Positions 8,721 through 19,634 of a DNA stretch of 64,000 bases are shown here, in pieces (position 1 is the stretch's first letter; each line of letters begins with the position of its first letter). A program made the translations under genes and the position numbers. The DNA lies in assembly GCF_900455735.1 (NCBI RefSeq), contig NZ_UAUI01000003.1, positions 141,337-205,336 of the forward strand, read 5' to 3'. The notes below the pieces were generated by a model, which saw only the letters and a list, made by a program, of their open reading frames with translations, was not told the DNA's origin and did no database searches. Origin of the DNA: Rhodococcus wratislaviensis (lineage in GTDB: Bacteria; Actinomycetota; Actinomycetes; Mycobacteriales; Mycobacteriaceae).

Positions 8721-8856
8721 GCCTGCGAGTGTAGCGAGCGATGTTTCGGCGCGGAGGCCGCGCGTTCTGGACCGAGGAGCGAGGGAGCGCAGCGAGTGAG
8801 CGATGAGGGAAGGGCGCGCGTGAAGGGCTCCGCGCCTGCGAGCGTAGCGAGCCATG
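8721..8856. repeat. Palindromic repeat element in front of nuoG
   Basis: This element is related to the one before nuoC. The outer stem is GGCGCGGAG (8748-8756) with CTCCGCGCC (8828-8836); the inner stem is CGCGCG (8759-8764) with CGCGCG (8815-8820). The loop core 8769-8810 is 38/42 identical to 4419-4460 and holds GAGGAG/GAGGGAG and the nuoG GTG at 8796. Near-identical 23-base direct repeats (GCCTGCGAG...GTAGCGAGC...ATG) flank it at 8721-8743 and 8834-8856. The stem sequences differ from those at nuoC, but the pairing is kept, which suggests compensated change. Confidence 0.75.
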
Positions 8857-11273
8857 ATACGAGCCTTGATGCAGTGAACGTTGTCATCGACGGTGTCGAG
8901 GTCAGTGTCCCCAAGGGCACGTTGGTGATTCGTGCCGCGGAGATGATCGGCATCCAGATCCCGCGGTTCTGCGACCACCCGTTGCTCGACCCGGTCGGCG
9001 CGTGCCGTCAGTGCCTCGTCGACGTCGAGGGGCAGCGCAAGCCGCTCGCCTCCTGCACCACGACCGTCACCGACGGCATGGTCGTCCACACCCAGCTCAC
9101 GTCGCCCGTCGCCGACAAGGCGCAGAAGGGCGTGATGGAGTTGCTGCTGATCAACCATCCTCTGGACTGCCCGGTGTGCGACAAGGGCGGCGAGTGCCCC
9201 CTGCAGAACCAGGCGATGTCCAACGGGCGCGCGGAATCGCGTTTCGGGGAGGTCAAGCGCACGTTCCCCAAGCCGATTCCGCTGTCCACGGAGGTCCTGC
9301 TGGACCGCGAGCGGTGCGTGCTGTGCGCGCGGTGCACCCGGTTCTCCCAGCAGGTCGCCGGCGACCCGTTCATCGAACTCATGGAACGGGGCGCGCTGCA
9401 GCAGGTGGGGATCTACGCGAAGGAACCGTTCGAGTCGTACTTTTCCGGCAACACCGTCCAGATCTGTCCGGTGGGTGCGCTGACGGGTTCCGCGTACCGC
9501 TTCCGGGCCCGCCCGTTCGACCTGGTCTCCAGCCCCAGCGTCTGCGAGCACTGTGCGAGCGGGTGCGCCCAGCGCACCGACCACCGGCGGGGGAAAGTGC
9601 TGCGCCGGCTGGCGGGCGACGATCCGGAGGTCAACGAGGAGTGGAATTGCGACAAGGGGCGGTGGGCGTTCGCCTACGCCACCGAGCGCGACCGGACCAC
9701 GACCCCTCTGGTCCGCGGCGACGACGGCACGCTGGCACCCGCCTCCTGGTCGGAGGCCCTGGCCGTCGCGGCGCGGGGACTGGCCGCCGCGCGGGGCAAC
9801 GCGGGTGTTCTCGTCGGGGGCCGGTCCACCTGGGAGGATGCCTACGCCTACGCGAAGTTCGCACGAACAGTGCTCGGCACCAATGACATCGACTTCCGCA
9901 GTCGCGCGCACTCCGGCGAGGAGGCCGAGTTCCTGGCTGCCCGGGTGGCGGGGCAGCGACTCGCGGTCACCTACGAGGATCTCGACGCCGCACCGGTCGT
10001 TCTTCTCGTCGCATTCGAGCCGGAGGAGGAATCGCCGATCGTCTTCCTGCGGCTGCGCAAGGCCGCACGCGCGAAGGCCGTTCCGGTCTACTCGATCACC
10101 CCGTACGCGTCCCGTGGCCTGGAGAAGATGTCCGGCCGCCTGCTGCGGTCCGCGCCGAGTGCGGAGGCGGAGGTCCTCGACGGACTCCGCGCGGGAGACC
10201 CGGACCCGGGCGTTACTGAACTGCTGCGCCGGCCGGGTGCGGTCATCGTGGTCGGGGAAAGACTCGCCGGGGTGCCGGGGGCGCTGTCCGCGGCGGTCCG
10301 ACTGGCCGACGACACGGGGGCCCGGCTGGCCTGGGTGCCGCGACGGGCCGGCGAACGCGGCGCACTCGAGGCCGGTGCGCTGCCCGGACTGCTCCCGGGT
10401 GGCAGACCGGTGGGCGATCCGGAGGCGCGGCGGCAGGTCGCGTCGGTGTGGAACGCCGCGGGCCTGCCGGACACCGCGGGCCGGGACACCGCGGGCATCC
10501 TCGCCGCGGCCGAGGCGAAGACGCTCGGGGCGCTGGTGATCGGCGGTGTCGAGGCCGACGACCTCCCCGACCCGCAGGCCGCGCTGGCCGCGGTCGAGGC
10601 GGCAGGGTTCGTCGTGAGTCTGGAACTGCGCCACAGTGCGATCAGCGAGCGCGCGGACGTGGTGTTCCCCATCGCACCGGTCATGGAGAAGCCGGGCACC
10701 TTCCTCGACTGGGAAGGGCGCACACGCGATTTCGACGCCGCCCTCCGGGCCACCGGGTCGATGCCCGATCAGCGCGTGCTCCACGCGATCGCCGGCGAAA
10801 TGGGTGTCCCGCTGGGTCTTCCGGACGCCGCCACCGCACGGCGCGAACTCGAGAGGCTCGGCGCCTGGGACGGTGACTTCCCGGATCCGCCCGACCATCC
10901 GCAACCGCCGCGGCGGGAACCCGGGCCGGGGGAGGCGGTGCTCGCCACCTGGCGGATGCTGCTCGACTCGGGGCGGCTGCAGGACGGGGAACCGCACCTG
11001 GCAGGCACCGCCCGCACTCCGGTCGTGCGGATGTCCGCGGCCTCGGCGGCCGAGTCGGGTGCCGCTGACGGGGATCCGGTCACCGTGACGACGGAGCGGG
11101 GCGGCGTCACCCTGCCGTTGGTGATCACCGACATGCCGGATCGAGTGGTGTGGCTGCCCCTCAACTCGCCCGGGTCCGCCGTCTACAAGCAACTGGCCGC
11201 CCGGTCGGGGAGCGTCGTGAACGTCCGCCGCGCGGCAGGCACCAACGGGATGGTCCCGGGAGGTGCGCTGTGA
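8796..11273 (+). CDS. nuoG: NADH-quinone oxidoreductase subunit G
   Basis: An 825-residue 75-kDa-type iron-sulfur subunit. The N-terminal [2Fe-2S] domain has C59, C70, C73 and C87. Next comes the His/Cys set for N5 ([17 protein letters not shown]), then [10 protein letters not shown] for N4, and CEHCASGC with a later Cys (NCDKGR) for the extra N7 cluster. The C-terminal half is a molybdopterin-oxidoreductase-like domain ([26 protein letters not shown]) without cofactor function in this family. The frame is open back to 8328 inside nuoF. GTG 8796 lies in the repeat loop at the same place as the nuoC start; GTG 8874, just before the first conserved residues, is the alternative. Its stop overlaps nuoH (GTGA). 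Confidence 0.96.
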   Translation: MSDEGRARVKGSAPASVASHDTSLDAVNVVIDGVEVSVPKGTLVIRAAEMIGIQIPRFCDHPLLDPVGACRQCLVDVEGQRKPLASCTTTVTDGMVVHTQLTSPVADKAQKGVMELLLINHPLDCPVCDKGGECPLQNQAMSNGRAESRFGEVKRTFPKPIPLSTEVLLDRERCVLCARCTRFSQQVAGDPFIELMERGALQQVGIYAKEPFESYFSGNTVQICPVGALTGSAYRFRARPFDLVSSPSVCEHCASGCAQRTDHRRGKVLRRLAGDDPEVNEEWNCDKGRWAFAYATERDRTTTPLVRGDDGTLAPASWSEALAVAARGLAAARGNAGVLVGGRSTWEDAYAYAKFARTVLGTNDIDFRSRAHSGEEAEFLAARVAGQRLAVTYEDLDAAPVVLLVAFEPEEESPIVFLRLRKAARAKAVPVYSITPYASRGLEKMSGRLLRSAPSAEAEVLDGLRAGDPDPGVTELLRRPGAVIVVGERLAGVPGALSAAVRLADDTGARLAWVPRRAGERGALEAGALPGLLPGGRPVGDPEARRQVASVWNAAGLPDTAGRDTAGILAAAEAKTLGALVIGGVEADDLPDPQAALAAVEAAGFVVSLELRHSAISERADVVFPIAPVMEKPGTFLDWEGRTRDFDAALRATGSMPDQRVLHAIAGEMGVPLGLPDAATARRELERLGAWDGDFPDPPDHPQPPRREPGPGEAVLATWRMLLDSGRLQDGEPHLAGTARTPVVRMSAASAAESGAADGDPVTVTTERGGVTLPLVITDMPDRVVWLPLNSPGSAVYKQLAARSGSVVNVRRAAGTNGMVPGGAL

Positions 11274-12622
11274 CGATCGAGGCCGTCTACCCCGACCCGG
11301 CGCTGTTCGGCCACGACCCGTGGTGGCTGGTTCTCGGCAAGGCCCTGGCCATCTTCGTGTTCCTCGTCCTCACTCCGCTTCTGACGATCCTGGCCGAACG
11401 CAAGGTCATGGCCTGGATGCAGATGCGCGTGGGCCCGAACCGGGTGGGTCCGCGGGGCATGCTGCAGAGCCTCGCCGACGGCATCAAGCTCGCGCTGAAG
11501 GAAGGGATCGTCCCGAAGGGTGTGGACAAGCCGATCTACATCCTGGCGCCGATCATCGCCGCGGTACCCGCGTTCATGGCGTTCGCCGTGATCCCGTTCG
11601 GCCCGGCGGTGTCGATCTTCGGGCACTACACGCCCTTGCAGCTGACGGACCTGCCGGTGGCCGTCCTCTACGTCCTCGCGGCCACGTCGATCGGCGTCTA
11701 CGGCATCGTGCTCGCCGGCTGGGCGTCCGGCTCCACGTACCCGTTGCTGGGAGGGCTGCGCTCGACGGCGCAGGTGATCTCGTACGAGATCGCGATGGCG
11801 TTGTCCTTCGCGGCCGTCTTCCTGGACGCCGGAACGATGTCCACGTCGGGCATCGTCGCCGCCCAGGAACACACCTGGTACGTCTTCCTGCTGCTGCCGT
11901 CGTTCCTCATCTACGTCACGTCGATGGTCGGCGAGACCAACCGGGCGCCCTTCGACCTGCCCGAGGCCGAAGGCGAACTGGTCGGCGGGTTCCACACCGA
12001 GTACTCCTCGCTGAGCTTCGCGATGTTCATGCTCGCCGAGTACGTGAACATGGTGACGGTCTCGGCGCTCGCGACCACGCTGTTCCTCGGCGGCTGGCAT
12101 GCCCCGTTCCCGCTCAGCCTGTGGGACGGCGCGAATTCCGGCTGGTGGCCGGTGCTGTGGTTCACGCTGAAGGTCTGGGGTTTCCTGTTCGTGTTCGTCT
12201 GGTTGCGCGCCACGCTGCCCCGGCTGCGGTACGACCAGTTCATGGGTCTCGGCTGGAAGATCCTGATCCCGATCTCGCTGGTGTGGGTCATGATCGTCGC
12301 CACCGTCCGGGCCTTCCGCAACGAGGGTTACGACGTCCGGTCGATCGCACTCGTCGTCGCGGGCCTCGTCGTCGCCCTCGTCGTGGTGATGCTGCTGTGG
12401 AAGCGGCTGCGCCCGGGCCGCGTTCCCGCACCCGAGAAACGGGTCGAGCCGCAGGGACGCGCGGAACCGTCCCCGGAGACACTCGAACCGTTCGACCCCA
12501 TGGCCGGTGGATACCCGGTTCCGCCGATGCCGGGTCAGACGCTGCCCGCGTTCCGGCGCACGCCCGTCTCCGTCACCTCCGCGCACTCCACCGGATCGAC
12601 CCAGGAGAACAGCGATGACTAA
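11270..12622 (+). CDS. nuoH: NADH-quinone oxidoreductase subunit H
   Basis: A 450-residue membrane subunit that connects the quinone pocket to the proton-pumping arm. It has about eight membrane helices. Recognisable stretches are [20 protein letters not shown] (about 41-60), [14 protein letters not shown] and the family signature [17 protein letters not shown] with its conserved acidic residues. A 70-residue Pro-rich cytoplasmic tail (about residue 385 onward) makes it longer than the E. coli protein. The open frame runs upstream to 11150 in nuoG, but GTG 11270, overlapping the nuoG stop as GTGA, gives the conserved N-terminus. It overlaps nuoI by 8 bases. Confidence 0.96.
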   Translation: MTIEAVYPDPALFGHDPWWLVLGKALAIFVFLVLTPLLTILAERKVMAWMQMRVGPNRVGPRGMLQSLADGIKLALKEGIVPKGVDKPIYILAPIIAAVPAFMAFAVIPFGPAVSIFGHYTPLQLTDLPVAVLYVLAATSIGVYGIVLAGWASGSTYPLLGGLRSTAQVISYEIAMALSFAAVFLDAGTMSTSGIVAAQEHTWYVFLLLPSFLIYVTSMVGETNRAPFDLPEAEGELVGGFHTEYSSLSFAMFMLAEYVNMVTVSALATTLFLGGWHAPFPLSLWDGANSGWWPVLWFTLKVWGFLFVFVWLRATLPRLRYDQFMGLGWKILIPISLVWVMIVATVRAFRNEGYDVRSIALVVAGLVVALVVVMLLWKRLRPGRVPAPEKRVEPQGRAEPSPETLEPFDPMAGGYPVPPMPGQTLPAFRRTPVSVTSAHSTGSTQENSDD

Positions 12623-13181
12623 ATTCCTCGGCCCCATAGCGGGTTTCGGCGTGACCTTCTCGACGATGTTCAAGAAATCGAACACCGAGTTCTACCCGGA
12701 GGAGAAGGTGCCGACGGCTGCCCGCTATCACGGCAGGCACCAGCTCAACCGTTACGCGGACGGGCTGGAGAAGTGCATCGGGTGCGAACTGTGTGCCTGG
12801 GCGTGCCCCGCCGACGCGATCTTCGTGGAGGGCGCCGACAACACCGACGAGGAACGCTTCTCGCCCGGCGAGCGGTACGGCCGGGTGTACCAGATCAACT
12901 ACCTGCGCTGCATCGGGTGCGGGCTGTGCATCGAGGCGTGCCCGACGCGGGCGCTGACCATGACCAACGAGTACGAGATGGCCGACGACAACCGTGCCGG
13001 CCTGATCTACGAGAAGGACCGGCTGCTGGCCCCGCTCGAGTCCGGCATGGTCGAGTCGCCGCACCCGATGGCCCCGGGCACCACCGCCGAGGACTACTAC
13101 CGCGGCGCGGTGACCGGGGGAGCGGCGGCTGCGCCGCAGGACGAATCCGGGGTCGACGACACGGCGGGGGACAGGCCGTGA
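12615..13181 (+). CDS. nuoI: NADH-quinone oxidoreductase subunit I
   Basis: A 188-residue ferredoxin-like subunit carrying two [4Fe-4S] clusters (N6a and N6b) that pass electrons toward NuoB. Two CxxCxxCxxxCP motifs are visible: C54, C57, C60, C64 and C99, C102, C105, C109. The N-terminal amphipathic segment ([11 protein letters not shown]) packs on the membrane. The last ~35 residues are an Ala/Gly/Asp-rich tail. ATG 12615 lies within the end of nuoH; upstream open frame is nuoH shadow. Confidence 0.96.
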   Translation: MTKFLGPIAGFGVTFSTMFKKSNTEFYPEEKVPTAARYHGRHQLNRYADGLEKCIGCELCAWACPADAIFVEGADNTDEERFSPGERYGRVYQINYLRCIGCGLCIEACPTRALTMTNEYEMADDNRAGLIYEKDRLLAPLESGMVESPHPMAPGTTAEDYYRGAVTGGAAAAPQDESGVDDTAGDRP

Positions 13182-13200
13182 TCGAGGGAGGAGAGCCGAC

Positions 13201-14022
13201 GTGGTGAACACGATGCCGTCCGCGGTCCAGCTGGTCGCGGAACCCTTCACCCAGACCTCGACGGGCGAGGGTGTGCAGTTCTGGGTCCTCGCGACCGTGG
13301 CCGTGATCGGCGCGCTCGGAGTGGTCAGCGCAACCAAGGCCGTCTACTCGGCGATCTTCCTCGCGACGACCATGATCATCCTGGCCGTGTTCTACATCGC
13401 CCAGGGCGCGCTCTTCCTCGGCGTCGTGCAGATCGTGGTCTACACCGGCGCCGTCATGATGCTGTTCCTGTTCGTGCTCATGCTCATCGGCGTCGACTCC
13501 TCCGAGTCCCTCGTGGAGAACCTCCGCGGTCAGCGGGTGTCCGCGATCGCGGCGGGACTGGGATTCGGACTCCTGCTGATCGGCGGCATCGGGAGTGCGT
13601 CCGTCTCCGCGTTCACCGGTCTCGATCAGGCCAACGCGGGGGGCAACGTCGAGGGGCTCGCCGAACTCGTGTTCATCCGGTACGTGTGGGCTTTCGAACT
13701 GACCGGTGCGTTGCTGATCACGGCGACCATCGGTGCCATGGTGCTCGCCCACCGGGAGCGTTTCGAGCGGCGGAAGGATCAGCGTGAGCTGTCCCAGGAC
13801 CGCGTCCGCGAGGGTGCCCGTGTCACTCCGCTGCCCAGTCCGGGTGTGTACGCGCGGCACAACGCGGTTGACATACCGGCGTTGCTGCCCGACGGCACCT
13901 TCTCCGAGCTGTCCGTCAGCCGGTCGCTCGAACGGCGGCCGAGCCTGCCCGCCCGGGCGCTGGGCACCGCGGACGTCGCGACCCCCGAACCCGGTGCGAC
14001 CGACGAGGGGAGTCGGCGATGA
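13201..14022 (+). CDS. nuoJ: NADH-quinone oxidoreductase subunit J
   Basis: A 273-residue membrane subunit with five predicted helices. Conserved features are [21 protein letters not shown] and [21 protein letters not shown], the region with the pi-bulge helix thought to couple quinone chemistry to pumping. The C-terminal ~80 residues are a charged cytoplasmic extension. GGAGGAGA at 13187-13194 fits either GTG 13201 or GTG 13204; the first is used. Its stop overlaps the nuoK ATG. Confidence 0.95.
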   Translation: MVNTMPSAVQLVAEPFTQTSTGEGVQFWVLATVAVIGALGVVSATKAVYSAIFLATTMIILAVFYIAQGALFLGVVQIVVYTGAVMMLFLFVLMLIGVDSSESLVENLRGQRVSAIAAGLGFGLLLIGGIGSASVSAFTGLDQANAGGNVEGLAELVFIRYVWAFELTGALLITATIGAMVLAHRERFERRKDQRELSQDRVREGARVTPLPSPGVYARHNAVDIPALLPDGTFSELSVSRSLERRPSLPARALGTADVATPEPGATDEGSRR

Positions 14023-14318
14023 ACCCCGAGAACTACCTCTACCTGTCGGCGCTGCTGTTCACGATCGGTGCGGCCGGGGTGCTGATCCGCCGCAACGCGA
14101 TCATCGTGTTCATGTGCATCGAACTGATGCTCAACGCCTCGAATCTGGCGTTCGTGACGTTCGCCCGGATGCACGGCAACCTCGACGGTCAGGTCTTCGC
14201 GTTCTTCACGATGGTCGTCGCGGCCGCCGAGGTCGTCGTCGGTCTGGCGATCATCATGACCATCTTCCGTTCCCGCCGTTCGGCTTCCGTCGACGACGCC
14301 AACCTCCTCAAGAACTGA
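14019..14318 (+). CDS. nuoK: NADH-quinone oxidoreductase subunit K
   Basis: A 99-residue Mrp/MnhC-like membrane subunit with three helices. The family pattern [16 protein letters not shown] in helix 2 contains the conserved Glu for proton transfer, and a second acidic position is in [22 protein letters not shown] ribosome site; ATGA overlap with nuoJ. A 72-bp gap follows, holding a 21-codon ORF, before nuoL. Confidence 0.96.
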   Translation: MNPENYLYLSALLFTIGAAGVLIRRNAIIVFMCIELMLNASNLAFVTFARMHGNLDGQVFAFFTMVVAAAEVVVGLAIIMTIFRSRRSASVDDANLLKN

Positions 14319-14328
14319 CGGGTCCCCG

Positions 14329-14394
14329 ATGACGCACATCCTCGAGAAGGTGACTTTGCCCGACGACGACGACCCGATCGGCGGTGCGGCATGA
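14329..14394 (+). CDS. 21-codon ORF between nuoK and nuoL
   Basis: The ORF encodes [20 protein letters not shown] plus one more Ala. It starts 10 bases after the nuoK stop, and its TGA overlaps the nuoL ATG as ATGA, the same coupling used by the real nuo genes. The peptide is acidic and soluble with no membrane segment. The ribosome site is weak. It may be a leader peptide that loads ribosomes onto nuoL, or chance. No family recognised. Confidence 0.35.
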   Translation: MTHILEKVTLPDDDDPIGGAA

Positions 14395-16283
14395 GCGGAA
14401 CGCTCTCGTCGGCCGTGTGGCTGCTGCCCGTTCTGCCGCTCTTCGGAGCCGCCGTGCTCCTGCTGGCGGGAAGGCGCAGCGATGCGTGGGGCCATCTCCT
14501 CGGCTGTGCGACGGCGCTGGTCTCGTTCGCGCTCGGCGTCGTCTTCTTCGTCGACATGCTGGGCCGGGACGCAGCCGAGCGGGTCGTGCACCAGACCCTG
14601 TTCAGCTGGGTGCCGGTCGGTGAACTCCAGGTGGATTTCGGTCTCCAACTCGACCAGCTGTCCGTGTGCTTCGTCCTCCTGATCACCGGGGTGGGTTCGC
14701 TGATCCACATCTATTCGGTCGGCTACATGGCGCACGATCCGGAGCGACGGCGATTCTTCGCCTACCTCAATCTGTTCCTCGCGGCGATGCTGCTGCTGGT
14801 GCTGGCCGACAACTTCCTGGGTCTGTACGTCGGGTGGGAGGGCGTCGGTCTCGCCTCGTACCTGCTCATCGGGTTCTGGCAGTACAAGCCGTCCGCCGCG
14901 GCGGCCGCGAAGAAGGCGTTCGTCGTCAACCGCGTCGGCGACATGGGACTGGTCCTCGCGATCATGATCATGTTCTCGACCTTCGGCTCGATCGAATTCG
15001 CCGACGTGTTCACGCGTGCCGACGCCGCGAGCGAGGGGGTGCTCACCGCGATCGGGCTCGCGCTGCTGCTCGCCGCCTGCGGCAAATCGGCGCAGGTCCC
15101 GTTGCAGTCCTGGCTCGGTGACGCGATGGAGGGCCCGACACCGGTGTCGGCGCTCATCCACGCCGCGACCATGGTCACGGCGGGTGTGTATCTGATCGTC
15201 CGGTCCAACGCGATCTTCGACCTGGCCCCGGGCGCCCAGCTCGCCGTCGTGATCGTCGGCGCGGTGACCCTGCTGTTCGGCGCGATCATCGGCTGCGCGA
15301 AGGACGACATCAAGAAGGCGCTGGCGGCATCCACGATGAGCCAGATCGGGTACATGGTGCTGGCCGCCGGTCTGGGGCCGGCCGGGTACGCGTTCGCGAT
15401 CATGCTGCTGCTCACCCACGGCTTCTTCAAGGCCGGCCTGTTCCTCGGCGCAGGCTCGGTGATGCACGGCATGAACGACGAGGTGAACATGCGCCGCTAC
15501 GGCGGTCTGCGCACCGTCATGCCGATCACGTTCGTCACGTTCGGGCTGGGATACCTGGCCATCATCGGGATTCCGCCGTTCTCCGGCTTCTTCTCCAAGG
15601 ACAAGATCATCGAAGCGGCGTTCGCCGCCGAGGGCGTCCAGGGCGTCGTCCTCGGAACGGTCACGCTGCTCGGCGCGGGACTGACCGCCTTCTACATGAC
15701 CAGGGTGATGCTGATGACGTTCTTCGGACGTCGCCGATGGGCGCCGGACGCCGACCCACACGAATCGCCAGGGGTGATGACGGTGCCGATGATTCTGCTC
15801 GCGGTGGGTTCGGTCGCCGCAGGCGCCCTACTCGCGGTCGGCTCCTCCCTGCAGCACTGGCTGGAACCGGTCGTCGGCGCCCACCACGGCGAGCCCGCCC
15901 TGCCCGTGTGGGCGATCACCGTACTCACCCTGGTGGTGGTGCTCGCGGGAGTCGCGGTGGCCTACCGGCAGTACGCCGGGCAGCCGATCCCCGAGGTCGC
16001 GCCGGCGGAGGTCACCGCGTTCACCGTCGCGGCCCGGAAGGACCTGTACGGCGATGCGTTCAACGAGGCGGCGCTGATGCGTCCCGGGCAGGAGTTGACG
16101 CGAACACTCGTGACCGTCGACGGCAGGGGAGTCGACGGTGCCGTCAACGGGTTCGCCGCGCTCGTCGGCGGCACGTCGATGCGGGTGCGGCGCCTGCAGA
16201 CCGGGTTCGTCCGGTCGTACGCGCTGTTCATGTTCGCGGGTGCGGCCCTTCTGGTCGCCACGATGCTGGTGAGGCTGTGGTGA
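14391..16283 (+). CDS. nuoL: NADH-quinone oxidoreductase subunit L
   Basis: A 630-residue antiporter-like proton-pumping subunit at the distal end of the membrane arm, with about 14-16 helices. Conserved stretches are [21 protein letters not shown] with the key Glu, [30 protein letters not shown], and the Lys-containing [18 protein letters not shown]. The lateral helix and final membrane helix occupy the C-terminal ~120 residues. Start ATG overlaps the end of the 21-codon ORF; stop overlaps nuoM (GTGA). Confidence 0.96.
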   Translation: MSGTLSSAVWLLPVLPLFGAAVLLLAGRRSDAWGHLLGCATALVSFALGVVFFVDMLGRDAAERVVHQTLFSWVPVGELQVDFGLQLDQLSVCFVLLITGVGSLIHIYSVGYMAHDPERRRFFAYLNLFLAAMLLLVLADNFLGLYVGWEGVGLASYLLIGFWQYKPSAAAAAKKAFVVNRVGDMGLVLAIMIMFSTFGSIEFADVFTRADAASEGVLTAIGLALLLAACGKSAQVPLQSWLGDAMEGPTPVSALIHAATMVTAGVYLIVRSNAIFDLAPGAQLAVVIVGAVTLLFGAIIGCAKDDIKKALAASTMSQIGYMVLAAGLGPAGYAFAIMLLLTHGFFKAGLFLGAGSVMHGMNDEVNMRRYGGLRTVMPITFVTFGLGYLAIIGIPPFSGFFSKDKIIEAAFAAEGVQGVVLGTVTLLGAGLTAFYMTRVMLMTFFGRRRWAPDADPHESPGVMTVPMILLAVGSVAAGALLAVGSSLQHWLEPVVGAHHGEPALPVWAITVLTLVVVLAGVAVAYRQYAGQPIPEVAPAEVTAFTVAARKDLYGDAFNEAALMRPGQELTRTLVTVDGRGVDGAVNGFAALVGGTSMRVRRLQTGFVRSYALFMFAGAALLVATMLVRLW

Positions 16284-17851
16284 GCGGCTTCCCGTGGCTG
16301 ACCGCCCTCTGGGTGCTGCCACTCGTCGGCGCCGGTGTGGTCCTGGCATTGCCCGTCCACAAGCGCGCGCTCGCGAAATCCGTCGCCGTGGGCGTGTCCG
16401 TGGTGGTGCTGTGCCTGGCAGTCGTGCTGGCGATCCGGTTCGATCCGACCGGCGAGCAGTACCAGTTCGTGGAATCGCACGCCTGGATCCCGGCGTTCGG
16501 CACCCGGTACATCCTGGGCCTCGACGGCATCGCGCTCGTCCTGGTGCTCCTCACCACCGTTCTGGTGCCGCTGCTGTTGCTCGCGGGGTGGAACGACGGT
16601 GACACCGCGCCCGACTACGGGCAGCGGCGGATGGCCCACACATACGTGGCGCTGACGCTGATGGTCGAGGCGATGGTGATCGTGTCGTTCACCGCTCTCG
16701 ACGTCCTGCTCTTCTACATCTTCTTCGAGGCCATGCTCATCCCGATGTACTTCCTGATCGGAGGATTCGGTGGGGCGGGGAGAACGTACGCCGCGGTGAA
16801 GTTCCTGCTCTACAACCTGTTCGGCGGCCTGATCATGCTGGCCGCGGTCATCGGGGTGTACGTGGTGACGGCGCGTCAGGACGCCTTCGGCGGCGGCACC
16901 TTCGACTTCCGGGTGATCGTCGCCGAAGGGCTGGACGCCGACCCCGGCGTGCTGAAGGCACTGTTCCTCGGGTTCATGTTCGCGTTCGCGGTCAAGGCGC
17001 CGTTGTGGCCGTTCCACACGTGGCTGCCGGGCGCCGCGGTGGAAGCCACCCCGGCCAGCGCGGTGCTCATGATGGCCGTCGTCGACAAGGTCGGGACGTT
17101 CGGCATGCTCCGCTACTGCCTGCAGATGTTCCCCGAGGCGTCGGCGTACTTCGCGCCGTTGGTCACGGTGCTGGCGGTGATCGGAATCATCTACGGCGCG
17201 GTGCTGGCCATCGGCCAGACCGACGTGATGCGACTGATCGCCTACACGTCGATCTCGCACTTCGGGTTCATCATTCTGGGCATCTTCGCCATGACCAGCC
17301 AGGGACAGGCCGGATCGACGCTGTACATGGTCAACCACGGCATCTCGACCGCGGCGCTGTTCCTGATCGCGGGGTTCCTGGTGTCCCGGCGCGGCACCCG
17401 CCTCATCGCCGACTACGGCGGCGTGCAGAAGGTGGCGCCGGTGATGGCGGGCACGTTCCTCGTGGCGGGGCTCGCCACGCTGTCGCTGCCGGGCCTGGCG
17501 CCGTTCATCAGTGAGTTCCTCGTCCTGGTCGGCACGTTCTCGCGCTACCAGATCGCTGCCGTGGTCGCGACTTTCGCGCTCGTCCTCGCCGCGATCTACG
17601 TGCTGTGGCTCTATCAGCGGATGATGACCGGGCCGCTGAAGGAGGGCAACGAGACCGTCCGCGATCTCGTGCGCCGTGAGATCGCGGTCGTGGCGCCGCT
17701 GATCGCCCTGCTGCTCGTCCTCGGCGTCTACCCCAAGCCCGTGCTGGACGTCATCACCCCCGCGGTGAGCCACGTCCTCGTCACCGTCGGTCAGCACGAT
17801 CCTGCACCCACCGTCGCCGGGCAGGACCCAGAGGGAGGCACACACCGATGA
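16280..17851 (+). CDS. nuoM: NADH-quinone oxidoreductase subunit M
   Basis: A 523-residue antiporter-like pumping subunit with about 14 helices. Visible features are [17 protein letters not shown] with the conserved Glu, [20 protein letters not shown] with Lys and Pro, and [19 protein letters not shown] 16280 overlaps the nuoL stop; the longer upstream frame belongs to nuoL shadow. ATGA overlap with nuoN. Confidence 0.96.
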   Translation: MSGFPWLTALWVLPLVGAGVVLALPVHKRALAKSVAVGVSVVVLCLAVVLAIRFDPTGEQYQFVESHAWIPAFGTRYILGLDGIALVLVLLTTVLVPLLLLAGWNDGDTAPDYGQRRMAHTYVALTLMVEAMVIVSFTALDVLLFYIFFEAMLIPMYFLIGGFGGAGRTYAAVKFLLYNLFGGLIMLAAVIGVYVVTARQDAFGGGTFDFRVIVAEGLDADPGVLKALFLGFMFAFAVKAPLWPFHTWLPGAAVEATPASAVLMMAVVDKVGTFGMLRYCLQMFPEASAYFAPLVTVLAVIGIIYGAVLAIGQTDVMRLIAYTSISHFGFIILGIFAMTSQGQAGSTLYMVNHGISTAALFLIAGFLVSRRGTRLIADYGGVQKVAPVMAGTFLVAGLATLSLPGLAPFISEFLVLVGTFSRYQIAAVVATFALVLAAIYVLWLYQRMMTGPLKEGNETVRDLVRREIAVVAPLIALLLVLGVYPKPVLDVITPAVSHVLVTVGQHDPAPTVAGQDPEGGTHR

Positions 17852-19470
17852 GTACCTCCGAACTGCTACTCGCCCAGTCCACGACGTTGCGTGCGCCGGA
17901 CATCGAATACGGTCAGCTGGCACCCATGTTGATCGTGTTCGGCGTGGCGGTCGCCGGCGTGCTCGTCGAGGCGTTCCTGCCCCGGCGCGGCCGCTACTCC
18001 AGCCATCTCGTACTCGCGCTCGGGGGACTCACCGCCGCGTTCGTGGCCGTCGTCATGCTCGCCGGGACCAGCGACTCCGCCGTCGGGGGCGCGGTGGCCG
18101 TCGACGGTCCGACGCTGTTCCTCCAGGGAACCATCCTGCTGATCTCGATCCCCGCGATCCTGCTCATCGCCGAGCGGAGCGTCGACAGCGGGGTCGGCGC
18201 GGCGACCGCGGAGGTCACGGCCACTAGTGCAGCCGAGCCGGAAGGCGGAACCGACGCCTTCACCCCGCAGGCGTTCGCCGTCCCCGGCAGCGTCGCCGAA
18301 CGGGAGGCCACCAAGAACGCCCCGGGGCATACCGAGGTCTTTCCCCTCACCCTGTTCGCGGTCGGCGGAATGCTCCTGTTCCCGGCATCCAACGACCTCC
18401 TCACGATGTTCGTGGCGCTCGAGGTGCTCTCGCTGCCGCTGTACCTGCTGTGCGGGCTGGCGCGGCGTCGCCGCCTCCTCTCGCAGGAGGCGGCGCTCAA
18501 ATACTTTCTGCTCGGGGCGTTCTCGTCGGCGTTCTTCCTGTTCGGTGTGGCGTTGCTGTACGGCTACGCCGGCACGGTCGAGTTGCCGCGGATCGGCGAC
18601 GCGCTCGCCCGGGGCACCGACGACAAGACGCTGGCGCTGATCGGTACCGCGCTCCTGTCGGTGGGCCTGCTGTTCAAGATCGGCGCCGTCCCGTTCCACT
18701 CGTGGATTCCCGACGTCTACCAGGGTGCGCCGACGCCGATCACCGCGTTCATGGCGGCGGCCACCAAGATCGCGGCAGTGGGTGCGATGCTGCGCATCTT
18801 CTACGTGGCACTGCCCGACCTGCGCGCGGACTGGCGGCCCGTGATGTGGGGCGTCGCCATCCTCACCATGGTGGTCGGTGCGGTCATGGCGGTCACGCAG
18901 AACGACGTCAAGCGGATGCTCGCGTACTCGTCGGTTGCGCACGCCGGGTTCATCCTCACCGGTCTGATCGCGGCCAACCGGGCGGGTCTGTCGTCCACGA
19001 TGTTCTATCTCCTGGCGTACGGATTCAGCACGCTCGGCGCGTTCGCCGTCGTCACCCTGGTGCGGGACAGCCGGGGCGAGGCGACGGACCTGTCGCGCTG
19101 GGCGGGGCTGGGGCGGCGTTCGCCACTGGTGGGTGGCGTCTTCGCGCTGTTCCTGCTGGCGTTCGCCGGAATCCCCTTGACGAGTGGGTTCGTCAGCAAG
19201 TTCGCGGTCTTCCAGGCCGCCATCGAGGGCGGTGCCGTTCCGCTCGTCCTCGTCGGTGTCGTCAGCAGCGCGATCGCGGCGTTCTTCTACGTCCGCGTCA
19301 TCGTCCTGATGTTCTTCTCGGAGCCGCAGAGCGACGCCCCGACGATCGTGGTGCCCAGCATGTTCACCGCCGCGGCCATCGCGGTCGGAGTGGTGGTGAC
19401 GGTGGTGCTCGGAATCCTGCCGCAGGGTGCACTCGATCTCGCGGACCAGGCTGCGGTGTTCTTCCGCTGA
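17848..19470 (+). CDS. nuoN: NADH-quinone oxidoreductase subunit N
   Basis: A 540-residue antiporter-like pumping subunit and last gene of the operon. Conserved segments are VALEVLSLPLYLLCGLARR, KIGAVPFHSWIPDVYQGAPTP and DVKRMLAYSSVAHAGF. A hydrophilic, Ala/Glu/Thr-rich insertion of about 50 residues (about 110-160) precedes TEVFPLTLFAVGGM and is longer than in E. coli NuoN. No convincing terminator hairpin was seen in the ~160 bp after its stop. Confidence 0.96.
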   Translation: MSTSELLLAQSTTLRAPDIEYGQLAPMLIVFGVAVAGVLVEAFLPRRGRYSSHLVLALGGLTAAFVAVVMLAGTSDSAVGGAVAVDGPTLFLQGTILLISIPAILLIAERSVDSGVGAATAEVTATSAAEPEGGTDAFTPQAFAVPGSVAEREATKNAPGHTEVFPLTLFAVGGMLLFPASNDLLTMFVALEVLSLPLYLLCGLARRRRLLSQEAALKYFLLGAFSSAFFLFGVALLYGYAGTVELPRIGDALARGTDDKTLALIGTALLSVGLLFKIGAVPFHSWIPDVYQGAPTPITAFMAAATKIAAVGAMLRIFYVALPDLRADWRPVMWGVAILTMVVGAVMAVTQNDVKRMLAYSSVAHAGFILTGLIAANRAGLSSTMFYLLAYGFSTLGAFAVVTLVRDSRGEATDLSRWAGLGRRSPLVGGVFALFLLAFAGIPLTSGFVSKFAVFQAAIEGGAVPLVLVGVVSSAIAAFFYVRVIVLMFFSEPQSDAPTIVVPSMFTAAAIAVGVVVTVVLGILPQGALDLADQAAVFFR

Positions 19471-19634
19471 CTCGGGGCGCCGCCAGGCCGGTGCGGGTCG
19501 CGAGTGCCCGATGTGACGGATGTAGTCCAAGTGGCTGGCGGGACCCGTGTGAGTGTGGTGGAATGCAAAACGGACAACATACCGACTGAGCGAGAGTGAA
19601 TGTCGGAGACACGCCGGAGCGCGACCGATCGGAT

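Noticed and set aside
8328..8795. Upstream extension of the nuoG frame inside nuoF
   Set aside because: Lies wholly in nuoF in another frame, Arg/Ser/Pro-rich; NuoG conservation begins after 8874.
11150..11269. N-terminal extension of NuoH
   Set aside because: Arg-rich shadow of the nuoG end; GTG 11270 gives the conserved NuoH start.
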